Part shown: positions 8,207 to 14,903 of the stretch, piece after piece | Layout of the letters: the number at the start of each line of letters is the position of its first letter | How positions within the stretch are numbered: position 1 is the stretch's first letter | Assembly: GCA_964555565.1 (NCBI GenBank) | Contig: CAZKTF010000017.1 | Span: 1-28,678 of the forward strand | DNA: 28,678 nt | Reading direction: 5' to 3' | Origin: CAZKTF01 sp964555565 | Lineage (GTDB): Bacteria; Planctomycetota; JAJSAM01; JAKLKS01 | Made by a program: the position numbers and the translations under genes | The notes under the pieces: model-generated | What the model was told of the DNA's origin: nothing | Seen by the model: only the letters and a program-made list of their open reading frames with translations | Databases searched by the model: none

Positions 8207-8695
8207 ATGGCGAAACCCTTGGAGGCGAGAATCGGCCTAGACGGGAGGGGCACTGGGTTATTGTCTTCCGCTCGCCCGACTCCGCTCGTGTTGCTCGCAT
8301 GGCGCGGCCTACTAGTACTTCTGCTCGTCTGGAGCGCTGCGGTGCGGGTGGCGAGGCCGGGTGATCACGCCGTGTTCTTGATGGCGAACGCGGGAACGCA
8401 AGCGGCCTCCCCCCCTCTCGTCGCTCTGGTGTGTGCAGCAATTGAGCTTGGAACGGCGGCGTTGGTCATTTGCGGCCGACTGCCCAGAGCCGTCGGGGGT
8501 GTCCTAGGTGCAGTGGTCTTGCTATCCGCTATCGCCGCGCTCTCGGATCCGTGGTGGCTTCCGCTCACGCCAGGAGGTTACGGATTCATGTCAGCAGTAC
8601 ACATCACACTCTGGCCGATTGGCCCCGTTCTCGTCAGTGTGGTCTGTGCCCTGTGGTTGTCCGAAGAGATGGCGTTCGCAAAGGCGCGCGCATGA
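8207..8695 (+). CDS. Four-helix membrane protein, MauE/DoxX-like
   Basis: The 162-residue product starts at ATG 8207 with AGGAG at 8197-8201. Four hydrophobic segments lie at about 26-48, 68-90, 95-113 and 131-152. The order, a first helix followed by a short loop with R-x-A-x-P, a long outer loop, then an E-L-G-T-A-containing second helix and paired third and fourth helices, resembles MauE/DoxX proteins. Members of that family help thiol/disulfide redox maturation of exported proteins, MauE in methylamine dehydrogenase biogenesis (family knowledge). The assignment rests on topology and one weak motif. It sits between two S55-like lipoproteins and shares ATGA with the second, so translation is coupled. 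A role in oxidising or loading the cysteine-rich exported proteins of the island is plausible inference. Confidence 0.72.
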   Translation: MAKPLEARIGLDGRGTGLLSSARPTPLVLLAWRGLLVLLLVWSAAVRVARPGDHAVFLMANAGTQAASPPLVALVCAAIELGTAALVICGRLPRAVGGVLGAVVLLSAIAALSDPWWLPLTPGGYGFMSAVHITLWPIGPVLVSVVCALWLSEEMAFAKARA

Positions 8696-9792
8696 GGCGG
8701 ACACTCTCCTACCGGACTGCCATCCTTCGGATGGTAGTCGCCACATCGAAGGTGGCATTGGCCGCGATGGTGCTGGCATCTTGTGCCACACCATCGCAAC
8801 AGCCACACGCAGCCGCACAGCGCGTGGAGGTGCGGACGGAAGTGGCCGGAGGCGATGTGCTCGCGATCCCCGCTACAATTCTGGGCGAAGTCCGGGGGAG
8901 ATCGAGCGGGGATCGTCTCATATTACTTCGACTAGCGGAGGGTCCCGAGGCAGCAGGATTCCCCGGCGCGTTTGTCGGGATCTGTGGGAGCCCCGTGTAC
9001 GACGCGAAGGGTCACTGCTTCGCGATAGTGCTCGACCGCATGGGTGGGGACGAGAAGACGATCTGTATGGCGACTCCCTGTACGGCGGTTCTCGATGCGT
9101 GCTTTGGGAAGGACGCGGTCAGCCTGCTGGAGACCGAGCCAACCACTGACAACTCTCAGAAGGCGCTGAGGCCGGGAGAAAGCGTGGCGATGCTCGGTGT
9201 GTGGGGCGATGTCAGGGTGGGAACCTTCGGAACTGTATCCATGGGCATGGACCACAGAGTCGTGTGCCTCTTCACCCAGAACCCGGGGTACTTTGAAGAG
9301 GAGGCAGACTGTCATTATGCGCTCGCAAGGGCCCCCACGGTGGCGGTATCTCCGGGCAATGGAATCGGCCGGATCTGTACCCTCGGTGAAATCGTCGGGA
9401 CGGTGCGACAATTCGGCTCTCGCGGGGCGTGGGGGACTGTCGGGGATGGTCCCGAGGAGGTGACCATCACAGTGTCCATGCGATGTGGCGATGTGGAGCG
9501 CAAGGCTCTCACATTCAAGATCCCCTTCGAAAGCGCTCGCTGGAACTGGTGGCTAGTAACTGGCCTGAGGAGCGCACTCGCTGAGTGGGGCGTCCGCGGG
9601 CCCGGCTACGAGGGCATGATTGAGGTACGAGGAGGCGAACATTTCGGGGAGCGGCGATCGGCCGTGGGTTCCGGAGGGGGGGACGTCTCCACGGAGATGC
9701 TAGCGATGGTCTCCAGAGCGTTCGATGGCCTCTCACGTGCACCAGATCACGTCGTGGCGGTGACAATCAGTCTGCGGCGCAAGCAGCCGTGA
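8692..9792 (+). CDS. SpoIVB peptidase S55-like lipoprotein (second)
   Basis: The 366-residue product begins at ATG 8692 inside the ATGA overlap with the membrane-protein gene. Its signal ends MVLAS then Cys31, a good lipobox. VGICGSPVYDAKGHC places the putative nucleophile at Ser100, with Cys98 where the first paralogue has Ser. FGTV at about residues 180-183 and an ALARAPTVAV segment match the ALARAPVRAM segment of the first lipoprotein, so the two are divergent paralogues of similar length and plan. The LLGHP segment of the first copy is replaced by a CLFTQNPGY segment here, so this copy may be catalytically altered or a binding partner. It is the last intact exported-protein gene of the island and converges on the sigma-like 3' fragment with 47 bases between. 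Confidence 0.78.
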   Translation: MRRTLSYRTAILRMVVATSKVALAAMVLASCATPSQQPHAAAQRVEVRTEVAGGDVLAIPATILGEVRGRSSGDRLILLRLAEGPEAAGFPGAFVGICGSPVYDAKGHCFAIVLDRMGGDEKTICMATPCTAVLDACFGKDAVSLLETEPTTDNSQKALRPGESVAMLGVWGDVRVGTFGTVSMGMDHRVVCLFTQNPGYFEEEADCHYALARAPTVAVSPGNGIGRICTLGEIVGTVRQFGSRGAWGTVGDGPEEVTITVSMRCGDVERKALTFKIPFESARWNWWLVTGLRSALAEWGVRGPGYEGMIEVRGGEHFGERRSAVGSGGGDVSTEMLAMVSRAFDGLSRAPDHVVAVTISLRRKQP

Positions 9793-9839
9793 AGAACTGC
9801 GAGTAGGTTATCCCGCCGCTCTCGCCTCCCGGTTCTCTC

Positions 9840-9970
9840 TTACTCATTTTCGACACCTTCCGGCGCTCGGTGACGGAGGCGCCGTCGTAAGTCGTTGCCG
9901 CGTCGAAGCTGCCTGTTGAGCGCGTTCGCCGGTCCGGGCGGCGTCGTGCCAACAATCCACGGGACCTCCG
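9840..9970 (-). pseudogene. 3' part of interrupted sigma-factor-like gene
   Basis: On the minus strand this reads FPEVPWIVGTTPPG, ANALNRQLRRGNDLRRRLRH and ends GVENE with TAA at 9842-9840. It fits the end of a sigma-70 region 4.2 helix-turn-helix. Its natural upstream part appears to be the 11526-12013 fragment, beyond the transposase. A 129-bp near-identical copy lies at 2624-2752 in the opposite orientation. The break at 9970/9971 coincides with the end of homology between the two copies. Confidence 0.58.
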
Positions 9971-11525
9971 GGAATCCCGTTGACAGCCCCGAATGAAGCG
10001 GCAGACTGCCGCCCATGTACGTGCGCATCAAGCGTAGTGGCTCCGGCGAGCGCAAGCACGAGTACCTCCAGCTCGTGCGCTCCTACCGCGACCAGGGCCG
10101 CGTGCGGCAGGAGGTCATGCTCACGCTCGGCCGCAAGGACGAGCTCGTCGCCTCCGGGATGCTGGACACCATCATCCAGGGGCTCGCCAAGCACAGCGAG
10201 CGGCTCCGCGTGGTGGAGATCGCCAACTCCATGGCGGCGCGTTCCTCGAAGTCCTGGGGCCCCGCTCTGGTCTTCGGGCGGCTCTGGGAGATGCAGGGAC
10301 TGCCGGAGGTCCTCGGGTCGCTCGCGTCGAAGCGGATGTTCGGGTTCGACCTGGAGCGCGTGGCCTTCGCCATGGCGCTCCAGCGCCTCTGCCGCCCCGG
10401 GTCGGACCTGCAGGGCTTCGGCTGGGCCCCCACGGTGGAGGCGCCGGGTCTGGACGCGATCCAGCTCCAGCACTTCTACCGCACCGCCGGCTTCCTCGCC
10501 TCGGTGCGGGAGGAGCTGGAGACGCGGCTCTTCTTCAAGGACCGCGACCTCTTCGACCGGACGCTCGACCTGGTCTTCCTCGACACCACGAGCACCTGCG
10601 TCTACCGGGACACCGAGACCCCGATGCGCAAGAGGGGGTACTCGCGGGACCGGATGCCCGAGTGCCCCCAGCTCGTGTTGTGCGTGGCGGTGGACACGGA
10701 GGGCTGGCCCATCGCCTGGCAGATCCTCCCCGGCAACACCGCCGACCACGAGGGGCTCCGCAGGATGGTCGCCGCGCTCCGCGAGCGCTTCCAGATCCGC
10801 CGCGCCGTCGTCGTCGCCGACAGGGGGATGATCTCCAGGGACGGCATCTCGCTCCTCGAGGACCACGAGACCGCGCCCTTCGACTACGTGCTCGGGTGCC
10901 GGATGCGCCGGCAGAAGGAGGTCAACGAGGAGGTCCTCGGCCGCGCGGGGCGCTACGAGACGGTGGACGAGACGCTGGCCGTGAAGGAGGTCCGGGTCGG
11001 GGACCACCGCTACGTCATCTGCCTCAACCGCAGGGAGGCCGAGAAGGACGCCTTCGCCCGCGAGGCCATCCTGGCGAAGCTCCGCGCGACGCTCTCCCGC
11101 AACGGCCCCAAGGCCGTGGTCGGCAACAAGGGCTTCTCCCGGTTCCTGAAGGTCGCCCGTGGAAGCGTCACCATCGACGAGAAGGCGGTCGAGCGCGATG
11201 CTCGGCTCGACGGCAAGTACGTCCTCCGCACCAACACCGACCTCCCCGCCGCGGAGGTCGCCAAGACCTACAAGAGCCTGTGGCGCGCGGAGCGTTGCTT
11301 CCGCACGACGAAGTCCACGCTCGAGGTCCGGCCCATCTTCCACCACCACGACGACACCTCCATCGGCCACATCGTCGGGTGCTTCCTCGCGCTTCGGCTC
11401 GAGGTCGATCTCCAGCGGCGCCTCGACAAGGCCGGCGTCGAGGTCTCTTGGCCCGACATCATGCGCGACCTCGGCCAGGTCCAGGCCGTCACCGTGGACC
11501 TCGACGGCAAGCGACAGGAACCCAA
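9971..11525 (+). mobile_element. IS1634/IS4-type insertion sequence inside a sigma-like gene
   Basis: The element carries one transposase and sits between the two halves of a minus-strand sigma-like gene. Both borders are estimates: the left from the end of homology of the 129-bp repeat, the right from where the minus strand resumes sigma-like coding. The outer bases GGGAATCCCGTTGACAGCC (left) and GGGTTCCTGTCGCTTGCC (right, reversed) are only loosely similar, so terminal inverted repeats are weak, and I find no clear target duplication. The element may be decayed at its right end. Confidence 0.62.
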
Positions 11526-11571
11526 GCCACCACATCGGGATAGGGTCGCCGGAGTAGGACCCGTCGTCTGA
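10015..11571 (+). CDS. IS1634-family (IS4-like) DDE transposase
   Basis: The 518-residue product begins MYVRIKRSGSGERKHEYLQL, typical of IS1634-group transposases. The catalytic triad appears complete: Asp190 in VFLDTTSTCVY, Asp269 in VVVADRGMI and Glu426 in LWRAERCFRTTKSTLEVRP, followed by a HIVGCFLALRLEVDL helix. These enzymes cut and paste DNA by a DDE mechanism. After DGKR near residue 503 the sequence stops looking like the family, whose members usually continue with a longer tail. The last 15-20 residues are read from the antisense of the disrupted sigma-like gene, so the native stop has probably been lost. The codon pattern is GC-rich like the backbone and unlike the 4.3-9.8 kb genes, so it likely came in from a host-like donor. 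Activity is possible but unproven. Confidence 0.88.
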   Translation: MYVRIKRSGSGERKHEYLQLVRSYRDQGRVRQEVMLTLGRKDELVASGMLDTIIQGLAKHSERLRVVEIANSMAARSSKSWGPALVFGRLWEMQGLPEVLGSLASKRMFGFDLERVAFAMALQRLCRPGSDLQGFGWAPTVEAPGLDAIQLQHFYRTAGFLASVREELETRLFFKDRDLFDRTLDLVFLDTTSTCVYRDTETPMRKRGYSRDRMPECPQLVLCVAVDTEGWPIAWQILPGNTADHEGLRRMVAALRERFQIRRAVVVADRGMISRDGISLLEDHETAPFDYVLGCRMRRQKEVNEEVLGRAGRYETVDETLAVKEVRVGDHRYVICLNRREAEKDAFAREAILAKLRATLSRNGPKAVVGNKGFSRFLKVARGSVTIDEKAVERDARLDGKYVLRTNTDLPAAEVAKTYKSLWRAERCFRTTKSTLEVRPIFHHHDDTSIGHIVGCFLALRLEVDLQRRLDKAGVEVSWPDIMRDLGQVQAVTVDLDGKRQEPKPPHRDRVAGVGPVV

Positions 11572-12013
11572 CGGTTTCAGCCAGGACAGGCGGGAGAACC
11601 GCCAGCGCGGTCTCGATCCGGCCGCGGATGTGACGTGCCTCCTCCTCCGAGTCCACGAGGGCCAGGGGGTCCGTCTCCGCGGCCACGCCTTCGGCGACGC
11701 CCGCGGGGAGCTGCGGGCCCATCGTCAGCTCCGGGCCATAGCGCTCGCAGACGGTGGCAATCCAGGCGCAGGGGTCCCGGATGACGCGGCCCCTGCTCAC
11801 CGCCTTCACCGCCTCCGCCTCCACGTGGAGGCAGGTCTCCTCGATCTCGAGTCCTCGCCAGCCCGCCCTCAGGAGCGCGGTCGCGAGCTGGACCCGGCCG
11901 AGCGTCTGCCACGCGAGGATGGGGCGAGCGTCCCCTCGCGATTCGGCGCGGAGCGCGTCGAAGAGCGTGCCGGCTTCGGGAGGCACGATGAGACGGCGGT
12001 GCCTGGCTCCCAT
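11526..12013 (-). pseudogene. 5' part of interrupted sigma-factor-like gene
   Basis: The minus-strand frame starts at ATG 12013-12011, with GAGAGA just upstream, and runs about 160 codons to the insertion junction. Residues CAWIATVCERYGPEL resemble the end of region 2. The end, RIETALAVLPPVLAETVRRR then VLLRRPYPDVVAW, matches region 4 of ECF sigma factors, where ALxxLP...R..V..R...G.SYxEIA is usual. The following turn and recognition helix are missing here but occur as IVGTTPPG and onward in the 9840-9970 fragment, so the IS split the gene within region 4. The overlap PYPDVVAW versus FPEVPWIV is not a clean duplication, so the two halves may derive from different paralogues joined by recombination. 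It is probably inactive as it stands. Confidence 0.56.
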
Positions 12014-12182
12014 TCTCTCGTCCGCCCCGCCGTGTTGCCGGCGGGACCCTCCTCGAACACCGGGCACCCTGCCCGGGCGCGTTCCTCCGAACTCCACCGG
12101 GTTTCCCAACCCGGAGGCCCCCGGAGGAAGTCTATCGCAGTGCGCTGCTCCGTGGGTGGGTGCTGAGGAGCGAGTGGGGCCT

Positions 12183-12265
12183 GGGGTCAGCCCCCGGTCG
12201 TTTGCAAACGGGGCAAGGCGACGCGAGGGATCTGAGGCGACGGTTTGCAAACGCCCGGGGTCTGA
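12183..12265. repeat. Type-1 palindromic repeat, degenerate copy B
   Basis: The unit starts GGGGTCAG, has GTTTGCAAAC at 12200-12209 and 12243-12252, shares the internal GCGACGCGAGGGATCTGAGG with copy C, and ends GGGGTCTGA. It is less perfect than copies A and C. Confidence 0.8.
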
Positions 12266-12285
12266 GGGTGGGTGCTGAGGGGCAC

Positions 12286-12352
12286 GGGGTCAGACCCCGG
12301 GCGCCTCGCGTGACGTGCTGCGCAGCCCTATGGGCGCCCGAGGTCAGACCCC
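12286..12352. repeat. Type-2 palindromic repeat, copy D
   Basis: A 67-bp unit begins GGGGTCAGACCCC and ends GGTCAGACCCC, with a core TCGCGTGACGTGCTGCGCA. Its two ends pair as an imperfect 20-bp stem. Its reverse complement matches 24694-24760 in 64 of 67 bases by eye. Confidence 0.83.
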
Positions 12353-12368
12353 TGGTGCTGAGGGGCAC

Positions 12369-12455
12369 GGGGTCAGACCCCGGTCGTTTGCAAACGTTGG
12401 GGAGCGACGCGAGGGATCTGAGGCCACGGTTTGCAAACGCCCAAGGTCTGACCCC
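12369..12455. repeat. Type-1 palindromic repeat, copy C
   Basis: An 87-bp unit with GTTTGCAAAC at 12386-12395 and 12429-12438 and ends GGGGTCAGACCCC / GGTCTGACCCC. It is the inverted partner of copy A at 2528-2614 and marks the right edge of the island. Confidence 0.87.
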
Positions 12456-12546
12456 CGGTACTGCCGTTAGCAGGGGATGGCATCTGGGGATCGGAGTGGT
12501 ATCCTCGTTGCCGAACTGAGCCCGGGGAACGAAGGATTATGCGACC

Positions 12547-14700
12547 TTGATCCGGCTCCGAGTCGAAACGGGGAGCGTGGTCCGCGTCCTCGACGTGGAG
12601 GGGGAGGAGATCACCCTCGGGCGCGCGGCGGGCTGCACCATCCCCATCGAGGACCCGGGGGTGGCCCGATACCACGCCGCGATCCAGCGCGGGGCCGAGG
12701 GCCTCCGCCTCGTGATGCTCACGGGTNNNNNNNNNNGGCGCGGCGGCGCCACATGGCTGAACGGCCAGCCCCTGGAGGAGGCCTGCGACCTCAGGGTGGG
12801 AGACCGGGTCACGATCGGACGCACGCACGTGACGCTGGACGCCATCCTCGCCCACCCCCGGACCTCCCTGCCGCTGCCCGCTCCCGCCGCGCCGCCGGTC
12901 CCCGCCGCGCCGCCGGTCGCCGGGGCCCCCGCCCCCGACCTGCCCCCGGACTCGGCGCTGCGGCCGCCGGGGGAGCCGAACCTCGTGAAGGACCTCCTCT
13001 CGCGCAGCGGCGTCCTCCGGCTGTTCTCGAAGGAGCCCGAGACCGCATCGGCCGCGGCGCCCGCCCCGGCGCACCCGTCGCCGCCCGCCGCCGACGTCTC
13101 CGCGGGCTTCTCCACGGCGGTCCTCCGCTCCCCGGGCGGGGACGGGGAGGAGGAGGCCCGCGCGCTCCGCCGGATCCTCGAGATCAACAAGCGCCTCTCG
13201 CGCGAGACCGACGAGGACCGGCTCCTCGACCGCATCCTGGACGCCGCCGTGGACCTCACGGGCGGGGACGCCGCACGGGTCTGGCTCACCGTCGAGGGGG
13301 GCGGGCTCACCCTCCGCAGGGCCCTCGGCGGGGCGGGCGGCGAGGAGGAGGGAAGGCGGCTCGCCGAGGAGGCGCTGCGCCAGGGTCGGGCCGCCCCCGC
13401 GACCTCGGGACCCCCCGCGCTGGGGGTCCCCCTGCGGGGCGAGACGGGGCCCGTGGGAGTCCTCGCCCTGGAGCGGGCCGCGGGGCGGGAGCCCTTCGGG
13501 CGGCGGGCCGGGGCCCTCCTCGAGGCCTTCGCCGACCAGGCGTCGCTCGCGCTCCAGACCGCCCGGCTCGTCCGGGAGAACCGGGCCCGGACCGGGGACC
13601 TGGAGGCCGCGGGGCGGCGGCTCGAGGAGGCGAACCTCCGCCTCGAGGACCTGCTCCGGCGGCGCACCGTGGAGCTGGAGAGCGCCCGGGAGGAGGCGGC
13701 CCGGGCCCGCGACTCGCTCGGCCTCAAGTACCGCTACGACCGCATCATCGGACGCAGCCCCGTCATGCGCACCGTCCTCGCCCTCCTCGACCGCGTCACG
13801 GCCTCGACGGTGCCCGTCCTCGTGGAGGGGGAGAGCGGGACCGGCAAGGAGCTGGTCGCGCGGGCGATCCACTTCAACGGGCCCCGCGCCGGCGGCCCCT
13901 TCGTCGTGGAGAACTGCGCCGCGGTGCCCGACACCCTCATCGAGAACGAGCTCTTCGGCCACGAGCGGGGCGCCTTCACCGGGGCGGACCAGGCCTCCGA
14001 GGGGATCTTCGAGCGGGCCGACGGGGGGACCGTGTTCCTCGACGAGGTCGGGGACATGAGCACGGAGATGCAGAAGAAGGTGCTGCGGGTCCTCCAGGAG
14101 GGGGAGGTCCGCCGGGTGGGGGGGAAGACGGTGCGCCGGGTGGACGTGCGGGTCCTCGCCGCCACCAACCGGGACCTCGCCCGCATGGTCCGCGAGGGGA
14201 AGTTCCGGGAGGACCTCTTCTACAGGATCTGCGTCGTCCGCGTCCGGATCCCGCCGCTGCGGGAGCGGCGGGAGGACGTCCCGATCCTCGCCGCCCACTT
14301 CCTCGACCGGATCGCCGCGGAGTCCGGCGGGGCGGCCCCGCGCCTGGAGGCCGACGCGCTCGACGCCCTGACCGCCTACCACTGGCCGGGGAACGTGCGG
14401 GAGCTGGAGAACGAGATCCGCCGGGCCGCCACCCTGGCCGAGGGGACCATCTCCCGCGAGGTCCTCTCCCCGCACGTGCGGGGGGGGCGCCTCCCCGCGG
14501 GCCCCGCGGCCCCGGGCTCGCCGGAAGCCCCGGCGGCGGCCGGGAGGAGCCTGCGCGAGGCGGTCGAGGAGCTGGAGAGGGGGCTCGTCGCGGGGGCCCT
14601 CGCCTCCACCGGGGGCAACCGGACGCGGGCCGCCGCGGCGCTCGGCCTCTCGCGCCTGGGCCTCCGGAAGAAGATGGCCCGCTACGGCGTGCAGGGTTAG
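12547..14700 (+). CDS. FHA-GAF sigma54-dependent transcriptional activator
   Basis: The 717-residue product (with about four unknown residues) reads best from TTG 12547; GAAGG lies 11 bases upstream, and the ATG at 12539 is out of frame. Residues 1-95 form an FHA domain (TLGRAAGC, then WLNGQPL), which binds phosphothreonine. A Pro/Ala linker follows, then a GAF domain at about 205-345 and a coiled coil. The AAA+ domain at about 405-640 has Walker A GESGTGKE (428-435), the sigma54-contact loop GAFTGA (475-480) and Walker B VFLDEVGDM with Asp499. A Fis-type helix-turn-helix ends the protein (NRTRAAAALGLSRLGLRKKM). It should open sigma54 promoters using ATP, controlled by phosphopeptide and small-ligand signals. 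It is separated by 203 bases from the pseudopilus cluster and is its likely regulator (inference). Confidence 0.94.
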   Translation: MIRLRVETGSVVRVLDVEGEEITLGRAAGCTIPIEDPGVARYHAAIQRGAEGLRLVMLTGXXXXRGGATWLNGQPLEEACDLRVGDRVTIGRTHVTLDAILAHPRTSLPLPAPAAPPVPAAPPVAGAPAPDLPPDSALRPPGEPNLVKDLLSRSGVLRLFSKEPETASAAAPAPAHPSPPAADVSAGFSTAVLRSPGGDGEEEARALRRILEINKRLSRETDEDRLLDRILDAAVDLTGGDAARVWLTVEGGGLTLRRALGGAGGEEEGRRLAEEALRQGRAAPATSGPPALGVPLRGETGPVGVLALERAAGREPFGRRAGALLEAFADQASLALQTARLVRENRARTGDLEAAGRRLEEANLRLEDLLRRRTVELESAREEAARARDSLGLKYRYDRIIGRSPVMRTVLALLDRVTASTVPVLVEGESGTGKELVARAIHFNGPRAGGPFVVENCAAVPDTLIENELFGHERGAFTGADQASEGIFERADGGTVFLDEVGDMSTEMQKKVLRVLQEGEVRRVGGKTVRRVDVRVLAATNRDLARMVREGKFREDLFYRICVVRVRIPPLRERREDVPILAAHFLDRIAAESGGAAPRLEADALDALTAYHWPGNVRELENEIRRAATLAEGTISREVLSPHVRGGRLPAGPAAPGSPEAPAAAGRSLREAVEELERGLVAGALASTGGNRTRAAAALGLSRLGLRKKMARYGVQG
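12727..12736. other. Assembly gap (10 N) inside the FHA domain
   Basis: Ten N interrupt the codons between LVMLTG and RGGATWLNG. The frame is kept on both sides, and the FHA fold expects only a few residues here, so the missing stretch is probably short; ten may be a placeholder length. Confidence 0.97.
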
Positions 14701-14903
14701 AGTAGGTCGTCGGTCGGTTTCCGGGGGGGCGAAGCGCCCCGGGGCCGTCCGCGCGCGCCCGGGGCGAGGGGGTCTCGGGAGAGTGGGCCGGCGCGCCCGG
14801 GTCCGACGGCATGCCCCCGGTCCGGGACCCCCCGCGGCAAGGCCGTTCCGCGGCGCACGTCCGGCCCGGGGCTGACGGCAGGTCCGCCGCTCGAGGAGCG
14901 CGT

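Larger units (their letters stand above)
12014..12546. other. Repeat-filled intergenic region before the sigma54 activator
   Basis: No gene is supported here. Bases 12014-12150 are the upstream side of the broken sigma-like gene with no visible promoter. From 12150 to 12455 lie three palindromic repeats in tandem, linked by the spacer GGTGCTGAGG (starting near 12157, 12271 and 12354) followed by GGGTCAG. Bases 12456-12546 lead into the activator and show no clear promoter. Confidence 0.7.

Noticed and set aside
12183..12455. The tandem repeats before the sigma54 activator as a CRISPR array
   Set aside because: Units are of two types, palindromic, longer than CRISPR repeats and without unique spacers or cas genes.
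12539..12546. ATG at 12539 as start of the sigma54 activator
   Set aside because: It is out of frame with the FHA domain; the TTG at 12547 is in frame.
14726..14740. GGGGCG/CGCCCC hairpin after the sigma54 activator as a terminator
   Set aside because: Only six base pairs with a three-base loop and no T run in GC-rich DNA; chance is likely.
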